From: Cupriavidus basilensis OR16
GTDB taxonomy: Bacteria > Pseudomonadota > Gammaproteobacteria > Burkholderiales > Burkholderiaceae
DNA length: 64,000 nucleotides
Assembly: GCF_000243095.1 (NCBI RefSeq)
Contig: NZ_AHJE01000099.1
Span: forward strand, 1 to 64,000
Direction: 5' to 3'
Below are positions 8,426-17,606 of the stretch, in pieces. The translations under genes were made by a program, and so were the position numbers. Below the pieces are notes generated by a model. The model saw only the letters and a program-made list of their open reading frames with translations. It did no database searches and was not told the origin of the DNA. Positions within the stretch are counted from its first letter, which is position 1. Every line of letters begins with the position of its first letter.

Positions 8426-9339
8426 CGGGCCTGCAGGCGAGTTTCCAGCCCACTGCGCGAAAACTTGAATGTGGAAATGACTTCGAGAATATCCTGGCGC
8501 GTCTGCATCTGCGCCGTGAACCCGCCGAAGGGCGCCGCCGCGCGCACGATGGCAACCGCCTGGCGGTCCAGCGCGGGATCGCCCGAGCTCTTGACCACGT
8601 CGATGGCGTCGATGTTGTAGCCATCGCGGTTATAGCCAAGCCGGCCCTGCCGGTTGACATTGATCACCAGGATCAGTTGCCCGTAGATCGGCTTGCCATT
8701 GCGCTGGGGGAAATCGGTGGTGCCGCGCGCTTCAATCTTCTGGCGCAGGCGGTCGTAGTACTGCGCGTATTCCACCTCCTGCGCGCTGGTGGCGGTGAGC
8801 TGGTAGCGCTTGGGCCGCTTGGCGTATTGCTCGAGGTTGCGGCCAATCTCCGCTTCGAGCTTGGCCATCTCGTCGAGGGAGGTGCGTTCGTCCTGGCCGC
8901 GCAGCGGGTTTTCCACGCGCTGCTGGCCGGGCTTGAGCGGCTGGCTGCGCACCGACGGCGCGGCTTCGCGCGACTGCGTCATCAGGCGCTGCTGCTCCTG
9001 CTCCATCTGCTCCACGCGGCGCTGCATCTGGCGCACCAAGTCGCCGTCCTTGGTGACGGTCTGGGCCGGGAGCGGCGTGGTGGCGCGCTGCTGGTCATGC
9101 TCGCCGCCGCCGTCCAGGTTGGCCTGGGCCAGCACGGTGGGCTTCTGCGGGCGCTGCGCCGATTTGGAGTTGACCAGCACCACATCGAGCGCGGCATCGG
9201 TGCGCTTGATCTCGAACGCCTCCGGCGCCACCACGCGCACGGTCAGCAGCAAAGCGTGGGCCAGCAACGAGACGACCAGCGCCTTGGCCATCGTGCTGCT
9301 GGCGTTCCACCACTGGCGGGGAGAAAAAGCGGCTTTCAC
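8422..9339 (-). CDS. energy transducer TonB family protein
   Basis: The 305-residue protein has one N-terminal membrane segment (about residues 17-38, ALVVSLLAHALLLTVRVV), a charged, glutamine-rich periplasmic middle with likely coiled coil around residues 85-130, and a C-terminal TonB-like domain from about 205 (GKPIYGQLILVINVNRQGRL). TonB proteins couple the ExbB/ExbD proton motor to outer-membrane receptors. No exbB or exbD lies beside it, and the middle lacks the long Pro-Glu/Pro-Lys stretch of classical TonB, so it may serve another envelope role. This gene order (RNase II, tonB-like, aroE, mtgA) makes it part of a housekeeping operon rather than an iron locus. Confidence 0.8.
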   Translation of the reverse strand: MKAAFSPRQWWNASSTMAKALVVSLLAHALLLTVRVVAPEAFEIKRTDAALDVVLVNSKSAQRPQKPTVLAQANLDGGGEHDQQRATTPLPAQTVTKDGDLVRQMQRRVEQMEQEQQRLMTQSREAAPSVRSQPLKPGQQRVENPLRGQDERTSLDEMAKLEAEIGRNLEQYAKRPKRYQLTATSAQEVEYAQYYDRLRQKIEARGTTDFPQRNGKPIYGQLILVINVNRQGRLGYNRDGYNIDAIDVVKSSGDPALDRQAVAIVRAAAPFGGFTAQMQTRQDILEVISTFKFSRSGLETRLQAR

Positions 9340-9452
9340 GATGGGCGGGACGTTGGCTGGGAAGCGTCGATCGGGCGAAACTGGGGCCGGGGTCGGTCGG
9401 ACCCCGGTTCAGACTGCGATTGTAAGGGAGCGCCTCGTTTTTTCCGAGGAAC

Positions 9453-9645
9453 TCAGCCCGCGCCGCCGGCGCCGGTGTCGCTTGGGTCCGACGCCGCGCC
9501 TTCGCTTGTGGCATCCGCCGCACTCGCGGCTTCGCCGTCGCCGGTTTCCCCAGCCGCCGCGTCGACCTCACCTTCGGCTGCCTCCTCGACCGCGCCCTCG
9601 GCAGCGGCTTCGGCGGCCTCCTCGGCCGCGGCTTCAGCGGCGGCT
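9453..9645 (-). other. out-of-frame acidic Ala/Glu-rich tail of the RNase II/R gene
   Basis: On the minus strand this stretch encodes a continuous low-complexity tail rich in A and E and ending in DTGAGGAG before TGA at 9453-9455. Its codon positions show the same GC-third-base bias as the upstream gene, while the annotated stop at 9634 cuts it off. It has no start codon of its own. Confidence 0.75.
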
Positions 9646-11610
9646 TGGTGCCGACACCTCGCCGGCTTCGTCGTCCCGTTCCATCTCTTCCTGCGGCAAC
9701 TCGCCTTCGCCTGCGAAGACTTCCAGGACCCGGCACGACACTTCCAGCGAGATCTCGTCGATGGCGCCGATCTCCAGCAGCACCTGGGTACCGCGCGAAG
9801 CCTGCATCAACTCCGGCACGCGCGTGACCAGCGGGATCTCGGCAAAGCGCACCGCGCCTTCCTTGAGCACCGAGCCCATCAGGCGCTCGCGCTTTTCCTG
9901 CTGCAGCCAGCGCAGGCACCAGTAGCGCTCCATGGTCGACTGGTGGTCGGCATAGGCGGCGTAGGTGCCTTCGAAATCCGCCACCGCGGCCAGCAGGTCC
10001 GAATCCTTGGGCTTGAACGGCGCCACCAGCTTGGCCGTGATGCCGTGCTGGGCGACGGCCAGGATCTGCCATTGGTTGACCAGGTCGACGTAGCGGCGCA
10101 GCGGCGAGGTGCTCCACGCATATTGCGCCACGCCCAGCCCCTCGTGGGGCGCCGGGTAGGTCTGCATGCGGGTGCGGTTCATGCCCCAGGCCTTCTGCGT
10201 GCGGTAGATGCCCGGCACACCGTTGTCGGCAAGCAGCTTGCCCCAGGTGCTGTTGGCCAGGATCATCAGTTCGGCGACGATCTTGTCGAGCGGCGAGCCG
10301 CGGCGGCGCTGCTCGATGCGCACGCGTTCGCCGCCGTCTTCCAGCAAGTCGATGTAGAAGCTGTAGTCGGCGCGGTTGTGCGACTCGGGACGCAGCCCGC
10401 TGGCAAGACGCGCCTTCTGACGCTCGTCGTGCAGCCAGCCGGAGAAATGGAACAGCTGGGTCAGCGCGTCGCGGAACGGGTAGTCGCCGGTGCCGGCAGC
10501 CAGCGCGGCCTCGGTCACCACATCCTCAAGCAGGTTGTGGCGCAGGTTAGCCGCGATCTTGACCAGCTCGGCTCGGGTCTCGCTGCTGACGATCATCTGC
10601 AGGGCCGGGTCGTAGACCACGTACAGCGACAGGGCCGGGCACTCGCGTCCTTCCTGCAGCGTGTAGCGCTCCACCACCGAATCCGGCAGCATGGTGATCT
10701 TGTCGCCGGGGAAATAGACCGTCGACAGGCGATGGCGCGCGACCGCGTCGAGCGGCTCGCCACGGCGGATGCCCAGGCCGGGCGCCGCGATATGGATACC
10801 CACGCGGATCTTGCCGCCGTCCAGCGGCGTGACCGACAGGGCATCGTCGATCTCGGTGGTGGTGACGTCATCGATCGAGAACGCCTCCACGTCCGCGCGC
10901 GGCAGGTCAACGACGGGTTCCGGCACGGCCACGTCGGGAAAGCCGGTGCCCTTGGGGAAGCATTCGGAGAGGAACTTGGCCTCATGCAGCGCGCGCGGGC
11001 TGGCAATGCCACCCACCGCCACCATCAGCCGCATCGGCGACATGCCAAGCGCGGTGCAGGCGGCGTCCATCGCCTTGTATTCGAGGCTGTTCTTGTCAGG
11101 CTTGAACAGCAGTTGCAGTGCCTTGCCGCGGTACGCGTCTGGCAGGGTCAGGGCCTTGAGCTGGTTTTCGTACTCGGCCTGCACCAGGGCTTGCTGCTTC
11201 TTGCGCTCGAGCGCGGCGAGCGCAGCCTTCAGCTGGTCTTCCGGCGCGCGCTGGTAGCGCCCGCGGCCCTTGCGGCGGAAATAGACCGGATTGCCGTGCA
11301 GCGTCTGCGCCAGCGCGGCTTGCTGCACCACGCTCGCACCCGCGCCGTAGTACTCGGCCGCGAGGTCGACAAAGCCGAACTCTTCCTCCGACGCGCATTC
11401 CCACAGGAATTCCAGGTCGACCTCGCCGACCAGGTCGGCAGTCTGGCGCAACAGCTCGATCGCCGACGGCTGCGCGAACTGCAGCAGTACGTCGCGCGAC
11501 TTGACCTTGGTGCGCTTGCCCGCGGGCAACTCCACCTGGTACGACTCGCCCTGCTGGGTCAGCACGGTGCCGGCGCGAATCTCGCCGCCTTCTTCGAACA
11601 GCAACTGCAT
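9634..11610 (-). CDS. RNase II/R-family exoribonuclease, C-terminal tail frameshifted
   Basis: The 658-residue open frame is an RNB-domain 3'-5' exoribonuclease. Visible signatures are TEIDDALSVTPLDGGKIRVG near residue 255 with the catalytic aspartates, GIHIAAPGLGIRRGEP, YFPGDKITMLP and STSPLRRYVDLVNQWQ near 490. The in-frame end is VSAPSRR. One base earlier in frame the sequence continues as an acidic alanine/glutamate tail (AAAEAAAEEAAEAAAEG onward) of about 60 residues to a stop at 9453-9455. Removing one A from CCAAGC (T at 9645 or 9646 on the plus strand) joins VSAP to this tail. The true gene therefore probably ends at 9453. It lies upstream of the tonB-like gene and reads in the same direction. 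Confidence 0.92.
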   Translation of the reverse strand: MQLLFEEGGEIRAGTVLTQQGESYQVELPAGKRTKVKSRDVLLQFAQPSAIELLRQTADLVGEVDLEFLWECASEEEFGFVDLAAEYYGAGASVVQQAALAQTLHGNPVYFRRKGRGRYQRAPEDQLKAALAALERKKQQALVQAEYENQLKALTLPDAYRGKALQLLFKPDKNSLEYKAMDAACTALGMSPMRLMVAVGGIASPRALHEAKFLSECFPKGTGFPDVAVPEPVVDLPRADVEAFSIDDVTTTEIDDALSVTPLDGGKIRVGIHIAAPGLGIRRGEPLDAVARHRLSTVYFPGDKITMLPDSVVERYTLQEGRECPALSLYVVYDPALQMIVSSETRAELVKIAANLRHNLLEDVVTEAALAAGTGDYPFRDALTQLFHFSGWLHDERQKARLASGLRPESHNRADYSFYIDLLEDGGERVRIEQRRRGSPLDKIVAELMILANSTWGKLLADNGVPGIYRTQKAWGMNRTRMQTYPAPHEGLGVAQYAWSTSPLRRYVDLVNQWQILAVAQHGITAKLVAPFKPKDSDLLAAVADFEGTYAAYADHQSTMERYWCLRWLQQEKRERLMGSVLKEGAVRFAEIPLVTRVPELMQASRGTQVLLEIGAIDEISLEVSCRVLEVFAGEGELPQEEMERDDEAGEVSAPSRR

Positions 11611-11793
11611 GGATCGGTACTTTCAGAAATGCCGGGAACCGCACTTGGTAAACCAAGCACCCTGGCGCTTTGTGACGCCTGCGGGAACGGCCCGGTGAGA
11701 GAAATGGTGCAAGGCCGCCTTCAGGCGAGACGGCAACCGGACCTGAGATGATACCGCACCGCGCCGGCCGCGAGACCGGCGCGGGCCGGGCTG

Positions 11794-12534
11794 TTACAGC
11801 GACATGCCGCCGCTGGCCTCGATCGCCACGCCATTGACGTAGCTGGCATCGTCGCTGGCGAGGAAGGTGTAGATGCTGGCGATTTCGGCCGGTTCGGCCA
11901 GCCGGCGCAGCCAGCAAGACGATTTCATGCCATCCAGCACCTTCTCCGGCACGGTCTGCAGGATCTCGGTGGCGACGAAACCCGGGCACACCGCGTTGAC
12001 GCGCACACCCTTGGGGCCAAGCTCGCGCGCCCACGTCTTGGTGAAGCCGATCACGCCGAACTTGCTCGCCGCGTAGTTGGTCTGGCCGAAGTTGCCATAC
12101 AGGCCAACCACGCTGGAGGCATTCAGGATCACACCCTTGCCCTGCTCGGACATGATGCCGGCCACGGCCTGCGCGCAGTTGAAGACACCCTTGAGATTGA
12201 CGTCGATCACCGCGTCGAACTGGACTTCGGTCATCTTGGTCAAGCGCGCATCCTTGGTGATGCCGGCGTTATTGACGAGGATATCGATGCGGCCGTGCTT
12301 GGCCAGCGTAGCCGCCACCATGGCGTCGACCTCGTCGCGGCGCGTCACGTCGACCTTGTGGGCGCTCACAGTAGCGCCAGAAGCGGCGAGCGTCTCGGCG
12401 GCCGCGCGCACGCGCTCCTCCTGCACATCGCAAAGCACCACCAGCGCCCCCTCCGCGGCGAAGCGCTGCGCGGTGGCAAAACCGATCCCGGCGGCAGCGC
12501 CGGTGATGATGGCAACACGTCCCTGCAATTTCAT
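11794..12534 (-). CDS. fabG: FabG-type 3-oxoacyl-ACP reductase (short-chain dehydrogenase)
   Basis: This 246-residue classical SDR has the TGAAAGIGFA cofactor loop at residues 11-20, NNAGITKDA near 88, the catalytic serine in ASSVVGLYG near 140, YAASK with the catalytic Tyr and Lys near 153-157, and VNAVCPGFVATEI near 180. The set, including the ITKDA after NNAG, fits FabG-like reductases of fatty-acid or polyhydroxyalkanoate metabolism. It stands apart from the main fab cluster, so it could be a second FabG or a PhaB-like enzyme; the symbol marks the family. RBS-like AAGAAGA precedes the ATG. Confidence 0.82.
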   Translation of the reverse strand: MKLQGRVAIITGAAAGIGFATAQRFAAEGALVVLCDVQEERVRAAAETLAASGATVSAHKVDVTRRDEVDAMVAATLAKHGRIDILVNNAGITKDARLTKMTEVQFDAVIDVNLKGVFNCAQAVAGIMSEQGKGVILNASSVVGLYGNFGQTNYAASKFGVIGFTKTWARELGPKGVRVNAVCPGFVATEILQTVPEKVLDGMKSSCWLRRLAEPAEIASIYTFLASDDASYVNGVAIEASGGMSL

Positions 12535-12555
12535 GATGGTCGTCTCTTCTTCTTG

Positions 12556-13068
12556 TCAGCGATTATCGATGTGGGGAAAAATCTGGCTTTGGCTGCCTAC
12601 CTGGCGGCTTCTCGCAGGAGCCGCCGGGAGTTCGAGCCGACGCCGCAGCGGGTGGTGCGGCAGCAAGCGCGCAAAGGCAAACGGCTCGCGCCGCACGCGG
12701 GGATCGACGAACAGCGCGCCGCCAAGCGGGCGTTCGCCCAGGCCGCGCAGGAAGGGCCAGTCACGCCGGGCATGGTCGGGCTTCACCACGGTATGGGCGA
12801 AGATGGCAGGTGCCCCGTCACAGATCAGCAGCACCTCGCGAGCCAGCGCACGACGACGGGCAGGCAGGCCCAGTGCCTGCCATTCATCGGCAAGCGCGAG
12901 TTCCATGCGCTGCGCCAGGCGGCGCACCCGGAAGTGGCCTGACGCCGCCACCAGCCGCGCGGTGAGCGAGCCGTCACCGATGACCCAGCGGCGCAGGTTG
13001 GCGCTGATAGCGGGACCTTCGGGCAAATGAGCGTGCCAACCGCTGCGGCGCAATTGCGCCCCGTTCAT
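12556..13068 (-). CDS. ubiC: chorismate--pyruvate lyase
   Basis: UbiC removes pyruvate from chorismate to give 4-hydroxybenzoate, the first step of ubiquinone synthesis. The 170-residue protein shows the family sequence LRRWVIGDGSLTARL near residue 25, REVLLICDGAPAIFAHTVV near 85 and RDWPFLRGLGERPLGGALF followed by DPRVRR near 110. The last 15-20 residues are not conserved in the family. The gene lies between the FabG-type gene (22 bases on) and an esterase gene (7 bases before), all in one direction. Confidence 0.88.
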   Translation of the reverse strand: MNGAQLRRSGWHAHLPEGPAISANLRRWVIGDGSLTARLVAASGHFRVRRLAQRMELALADEWQALGLPARRRALAREVLLICDGAPAIFAHTVVKPDHARRDWPFLRGLGERPLGGALFVDPRVRREPFAFARLLPHHPLRRRLELPAAPARSRQVGSQSQIFPHIDNR

Positions 13069-13075
13069 GCCGCGC

Positions 13076-13723
13076 TCATGCCAGCGGCTCCGGGGCGATG
13101 GGATCGACGGGATCGACGGGATCGAACTGGCTGATCAGGCCGGCGGGACCATAACCGCAGAAAGCGAGGACTTCGTCGACGTAGTCGGCGAATTCGCTGA
13201 TGCCATGGTCGCTGCCCTCGATGACGCGCGTGCGCGCGCCGGGGAAGGCCGCCAGCATCTCGCGGTAGTCCAGCACCTCGTCGCCAGTCGCGGCCACCAG
13301 GAAATAGCGCTCGGGCCGGGTGATGGGCTTGACCCGCAGCGCCAGCAGCTCATCCAGGTGATGCCGCTCCACCCGCACCGAGCCGCCTCCGTGCCAGAGC
13401 GGCTGGTCGCCAAGGTGGCGCTCCAGGTCGGTCCAGGGATGCACCGCCGGGTTGAGCAACACCGCGCGGCAGCCGTGGCGCTCGGCCAGCCAGCGCGCAT
13501 AAAAGCCGCCCAGCGAGGACCCGATGATGGTGAGTGGCTGCGCGCCACCGGCCTGCGAGGCCGCGATGGCCGCTTCGGCCTGGGCGATGGCCTGGGCCGG
13601 CGACACATTCAGCACCGGGCAGGCGTAATAGCGTCCCACGCCCCATTCACGCATGCGCTCCTGGACCAGGCGCGCCTTGAAGGACTGCGGCGACGAGCGG
13701 AAACCGTGCAGGTATAGCAGCAT
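13076..13723 (-). CDS. YqiA/YcfP-type alpha/beta-fold esterase
   Basis: The 215-residue protein begins with LLYLHGFRSSPQSFKA, the oxyanion-side strand of small YqiA-family hydrolases, and has the nucleophile elbow GSSLGGFYA near residue 70. The acid and histidine are likely in the GDEVLDYREM and EGSDHGISEF segments near 160 and 185, giving a complete Ser-Asp-His triad. Natural substrate unknown; family members hydrolyse short acyl esters. It starts immediately after the region where mpl should end (13736), so mpl, this gene and ubiC likely form one transcript. Confidence 0.85.
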   Translation of the reverse strand: MLLYLHGFRSSPQSFKARLVQERMREWGVGRYYACPVLNVSPAQAIAQAEAAIAASQAGGAQPLTIIGSSLGGFYARWLAERHGCRAVLLNPAVHPWTDLERHLGDQPLWHGGGSVRVERHHLDELLALRVKPITRPERYFLVAATGDEVLDYREMLAAFPGARTRVIEGSDHGISEFADYVDEVLAFCGYGPAGLISQFDPVDPVDPIAPEPLA

Positions 13724-15137
13724 GGCAGGCCCCGTTCAGGCGGAAGCACCTGCGGCAAAGGCGTCCAGCAGCTTGGTGGACGCCGCCGAAGCCGCCATTA
13801 CTCATGACCAGGACGTGATCCCCCGGGCGCGCGGCTGCGCGCACCGCGCGGACCAGTTCGGGAAGATTGCTGAAGGCGGCAGCGCGCGCGCCCAGCGGCG
13901 CCAGCGATTCGGCCAGGTCCCAGCCCAGGGCATCCTTGCCGCTGGCCGCGCCGTAGCCGAACACCAGGTCGGCCGTCTCAAGGCTCGCGGGCAGTTGCGC
14001 CTTCATCACGCCCAGCTTCATGGTGTTGGAGCGCGGCTCCAGGACCGCCAGGATACGCGCCGCGCCGACCCGCTTGCGCAGGCCGTCGAGCGTGGTCTGG
14101 ATCGCCGTGGGATGGTGGGCAAAGTCGTCATAGACCGTGATGCCGTCAACCACGCCGCGTACTTCCATGCGGCGCTTCACATTGGCGAAACGCGACAAGG
14201 AATCGATCGCCTGCGGCGCTGGCACGCCGACATGGCGGGCGGCCGCGATCGCAGCCAGCGCGTTCATGCGATTGTGCGTGCCTTGCAAGGCCCAGCTGAG
14301 CCGGCCTTGCCGCTCGCCGCCGAACCAGACATCGAAACTGTCCTGGGTCACGCTGTCGCGAGCCCCGGCGCCAGCCTCTCCGGCAGGCTCGGCGGCACGC
14401 CAGTCGCCCAGGCCGAACTGCTCGGTCTCGCTCCAGCAGCCCCGCTCCAGCACGCGCGCCAGGCTGTCTTCAAAGCCGTTGACGATCAGCCGGCCTTGCT
14501 CGGGCACGGTGCGCACCAGATGGTGGAACTGGGTCTCGATGGCGGCAAGATCCGGGAAGATGTCGGCGTGATCGTATTCCAGGTTGTTCAGGATGGCGGT
14601 GCGCGGACGGTAGTGGACAAACTTGCTGCGCTTGTCGAAGAACGCCGTGTCGTACTCATCGGCCTCGATCACGAAGAAGTCGGACTCGGTCACCCGGGCC
14701 GACACGCCGAAGTTCTGGGGCACGCCGCCCACCAGGAAACCCGGCTGGTAGCCGGCATCTTCCAGGATCCAGGCCAGCATGGAGGTGGTGGTGGTCTTGC
14801 CGTGCGTGCCCGCCACCGCCAGCGTCCATTTGCCGCGCAGCACATGCTCGCCGAGCCACTGCGGGCCGGAGACATAAGGCAGGTTGCGGTTGAGGATGGC
14901 CTCCATCAGCGGATTGCCGCGCGAGACCACATTACCGATGACGAACAGATCCGGCTCCAGCGCCAGCTGGGCGGGATCGAAGCCCTCGATCAGTTCAATG
15001 CCCTGCGCCTCGAGCTGCGTGCTCATCGGCGGGTAGACATTGGCGTCGCATCCGGTGACACGGTGGCCAGCCTGCTTGGCAAGCACGGCAAGGCCGCCCA
15101 TGAATGTGCCGCAGATACCGAGGATGTGAATATGCAT
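13647..15137 (-). CDS. mpl: UDP-N-acetylmuramate:L-Ala-gamma-D-Glu-meso-DAP ligase, C-terminal tail frameshifted
   Basis: Mpl re-attaches the recycled murein tripeptide to UDP-MurNAc. From MHIHILGICGTFMGG the protein has the Mur-ligase ATP loop GTHGKTTTTSML near residue 113, EADEYDTAFFD, ILNNLEYDHADIF and the C-terminal LVMSNGGFGGVHQ. After VHQ the frame runs on as an unrelated arginine-rich stretch antisense to the esterase start. In the neighbouring frame LLDAFAAGASA leads to a stop at 13736-13738, matching how this family ends. The change lies at CACCAAGCTG (about 13774) and amounts to one extra or two missing bases. ATG at 15137 chosen; the in-frame start at 15299 adds a non-homologous leader. 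Confidence 0.93.
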   Translation of the reverse strand: MHIHILGICGTFMGGLAVLAKQAGHRVTGCDANVYPPMSTQLEAQGIELIEGFDPAQLALEPDLFVIGNVVSRGNPLMEAILNRNLPYVSGPQWLGEHVLRGKWTLAVAGTHGKTTTTSMLAWILEDAGYQPGFLVGGVPQNFGVSARVTESDFFVIEADEYDTAFFDKRSKFVHYRPRTAILNNLEYDHADIFPDLAAIETQFHHLVRTVPEQGRLIVNGFEDSLARVLERGCWSETEQFGLGDWRAAEPAGEAGAGARDSVTQDSFDVWFGGERQGRLSWALQGTHNRMNALAAIAAARHVGVPAPQAIDSLSRFANVKRRMEVRGVVDGITVYDDFAHHPTAIQTTLDGLRKRVGAARILAVLEPRSNTMKLGVMKAQLPASLETADLVFGYGAASGKDALGWDLAESLAPLGARAAAFSNLPELVRAVRAAARPGDHVLVMSNGGFGGVHQAAGRLCRRCFRLNGACHAAIPARFPLVAAVLQGAPGPGAHA

Positions 15138-15378
15138 GGGATTTAGGATTGGGCGGGCCAGGGCGGCCGGGCCGGGTTGCTTCTGGATGGAAAGAATTGT
15201 ACCTGAGGGGGTGACGGCGAAGCCGTGCAGGAAAGGCCCGCTGCCGGGCACGGCAGATTTCCGGGCCGGAGCCTTGGCGCCAAGGAATCTCCTCGTCACC
15301 GAGCACTCTAAAGAGCAAATCCAGACCCTATCCAGACCCTAGCGCGAGAGGCCGCGATCCCTCCGGTATCATTCCTCC

Positions 15379-16092
15379 ATGCCCCGCCGCCCCACGCTCG
15401 ACCCCATCCGCCTGCGCGAGGAAATCGCCCAGGCCGCCGCCCGCATGATCGCGGAGGACGGCACCGACTACGCCACGGCCAAGCGCAAGGCCGCGCGGCA
15501 ACTGCTGGGCGACGTGCGCGTGGCGGGAGAGTGGCTCCCCGACAATGAGGCCGTTGAGGCGGAGGTCCGTCTTTATCAGGCGCTGTTCCACTCGGAGAGC
15601 CAGCCCCGCGTCCTGGCACTGCTGCGCCGGCTCGCCGTGCTTGCCATGCGCGACCTCGCCGCATTCCGCCCGTACCTGGCCGGGGCCGTGCTCAACGGTA
15701 CCGCCACCGAGCATTCCGACGTCTATCTACAGTGCTTCTGTGATAGCCCCAAGGACCTCACCCTGCACCTGCTCAATGCTGGCGTGGACTTCGACACCAG
15801 CGAGACCCGGCACTTTGCCGGCCGCGGCGAGGTCGAGACCCTGAGTTTCCTCTGGAAGGGGCAGTGGCCGGCCCTGCGCGACGCGCGCCTGCTGGCAGGC
15901 GAGATCCGTGCGGAACTTGGCCAGCCCGTTGGCATTCATATAGCGCTGTATGATGCCGATGACGAACGCGGCGCAGTCCGGGCCGCAGCCAGCGGCCGGG
16001 TGGCCCGTGCCGACGTGGACGCGGTGCTGGCGCTGCTGGCGGCCGCCGAAGCGGCGGCACCCCAGGTGCCCGACGCGCCCGCGGCGGCCTGA
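15379..16092 (+). CDS. conserved hypothetical protein
   Basis: The 237-residue protein has strong coding bias and a clear start, but I cannot assign a function. It is soluble with no signal peptide or membrane segment. The first 55 residues are basic and helical (REEIAQAAARMIAEDGTDYA, then AKRKAARQLLG), resembling a small DNA- or nucleotide-binding helical region; the middle contains GTATEHSDVYLQCFCDSPKD and a VGIHIALYDADDER strand, and the end is Ala-rich. The EDGTDYATAKRKAARQ segment recalls uncharacterised proteins found next to mpl or tlpA in related genomes. It is divergent from mpl and 105 bases before the tlpA-like gene. Confidence 0.8.
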   Translation: MPRRPTLDPIRLREEIAQAAARMIAEDGTDYATAKRKAARQLLGDVRVAGEWLPDNEAVEAEVRLYQALFHSESQPRVLALLRRLAVLAMRDLAAFRPYLAGAVLNGTATEHSDVYLQCFCDSPKDLTLHLLNAGVDFDTSETRHFAGRGEVETLSFLWKGQWPALRDARLLAGEIRAELGQPVGIHIALYDADDERGAVRAAASGRVARADVDAVLALLAAAEAAAPQVPDAPAAA

Positions 16093-16197
16093 GCGCCACC
16101 CTTGCCTTGAGCGGGAACGCGGGCGAAGCCAGCCACGTTCCCCACGGAGCCCTCCGGGTCCTTACCCCTTCCATCAGCCGCTATCTTTCTTGCTGCC

Positions 16198-16746
16198 ATG
16201 ACCTCTTCCACCAGCACTCCCGTCCGCCGCAGCCGCCTCTGGGTCTGGCTTGCCGTAGCCGTCGTCGCCGCCGCCGCGGGCGCTCTGGCCGGGCACTATG
16301 TGTTTTCGCCCAAGCCGGCATCCGATGAGGCCGTCGAGACATTCCTGCACACGCAACTGCCGGATCCGGACGGCGCCCAGATCAATTTCGCGCAACTTCG
16401 TGGAAAAACAGTGGTTGTGAACTTCTGGGCACCCTGGTGCGGCCCCTGCGTGGAAGAAATGCCCGACCTGACCACCCTGCATAAGGAGTACGCGGGACGG
16501 AAAGTGGAATTTGTCGGTATCGGTATCGATTCCGCCAACAACATCCAGCAGTTCATCAAGAAAGTCCCCGTCTCCTACCCGCTTGCCGTAGCTGGTTTTG
16601 CCGGCACGGAGCTGTCGCGTAATTTCGGCAACGCGGCCGGCGGCCTGCCCTACACAGTGATCATTGCGCCAGATGGCACGGTCAGTTACCGCAAAATGGG
16701 CAGGGTTTCCCCTGACGAGTTGCGTGCGGCACTGCCTCGCAGCTAG
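16198..16746 (+). CDS. TlpA-family thiol:disulfide oxidoreductase
   Basis: The 182-residue protein has an N-terminal membrane anchor (about residues 14-36) and a periplasmic thioredoxin fold with the active site FWAPWCGPC near residue 78-82, preceded by FAQLRGKTVVVNFW and followed by the cis-Pro region GLPYTVIIAPDG near 150. TlpA/ResA proteins reduce disulfides in the periplasm, often for cytochrome maturation. No cytochrome genes adjoin it, so its partner is unknown. It is followed after about 200 bases by aroQ. Confidence 0.9.
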   Translation: MTSSTSTPVRRSRLWVWLAVAVVAAAAGALAGHYVFSPKPASDEAVETFLHTQLPDPDGAQINFAQLRGKTVVVNFWAPWCGPCVEEMPDLTTLHKEYAGRKVEFVGIGIDSANNIQQFIKKVPVSYPLAVAGFAGTELSRNFGNAAGGLPYTVIIAPDGTVSYRKMGRVSPDELRAALPRS

Positions 16747-16952
16747 GCATAAGATTCTTGATTTTTGGCGATTCCCCCCTAATCTTGTTCGATCGTCACG
16801 CAATTTGATCGAAACACGATTTCACCACCCCAAAGTGCGGAACAAGGTCAGGAAACTCGCCTGCTTCGAAGCTGCCTATGTCTACGCTGCTAGACAAATC
16901 ACTCTAAGCTACGGTAATCTCCGCGCAATTTCGTTGAAATGGTCGAGCCGCC

Positions 16953-17447
16953 GTGATCGATACACCTCCCGAACGCCGCTCCCCCCGCTACCGCAAGGTG
17001 CTGGTCCTGCACGGGCCGAACCTGAATTTGCTGGGCACGCGGGAGCCGGAAACCTATGGGTACACGAAACTAGCCGATATTGACCTGGCCCTCGCGCAGC
17101 GAGCCCGCCAGGCCGGCATCGCCCTGGCTACGTTTCAGTCCAACCATGAGGGCGCGCTGGTGGATCGTATCCACGCGGCACGTGAAGAGGGTGTGGATTT
17201 CATCGTCATCAACCCGGCCGCCTATACGCATACCAGCGTAGCGCTGCGCGATGCGCTGGCCGGGGTGGCGATTCCGTTTGTGGAAGTCCACTTGTCGAAC
17301 GTGCATCGACGCGAGAACTTCCGTCATCACTCTTACTTCTCCGATGTGGCGATCGGAGTGATCTGCGGACTTGGCTGGCAGGGGTACCTGCTGGCGCTGG
17401 AATATGCCCTCGGGCAGGAGCTGGAGCAGGCACCGCCCAAGGCCTGA
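16953..17447 (+). CDS. aroQ: type II 3-dehydroquinate dehydratase
   Basis: AroQ dehydrates 3-dehydroquinate to 3-dehydroshikimate. The 164-residue protein has the type II signature VLHGPNLNLLGTREPETYG at residues 16-34, QSNHEG near 63, the catalytic-region NPAAYTHTSVALRDAL near 87 and HLSNVHRRENFRHHS near 113. The start is a GTG at 16953 that gives MIDTPPERRSPRYRK, about 15 residues longer than the minimal enzyme at the N terminus. aroQ-accB-accC order is widespread in proteobacteria. Confidence 0.96.
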   Translation: MIDTPPERRSPRYRKVLVLHGPNLNLLGTREPETYGYTKLADIDLALAQRARQAGIALATFQSNHEGALVDRIHAAREEGVDFIVINPAAYTHTSVALRDALAGVAIPFVEVHLSNVHRRENFRHHSYFSDVAIGVICGLGWQGYLLALEYALGQELEQAPPKA

Positions 17448-17606
17448 TCCGCCCATTGATTTCTTAAACCGTTACCGCGCCCCCGGCGCCTGCCCCGCCG
17501 CCGTTTTTCGCGGCGGACCAAGGCAGCCCGCCGGAGGCGTCAGTTTTTCCCGGACGCAGCCACCAGAGCGGTGGCCGCCGGACAACCCGATTCAGGAGGA
17601 TAGAAG

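Noticed and set aside
8416..11751. 1111-residue open frame on the plus strand
   Set aside because: It runs antisense to aroE/tonB-like and RNase II genes with strong similarity; composition is that of a GC-rich shadow frame.
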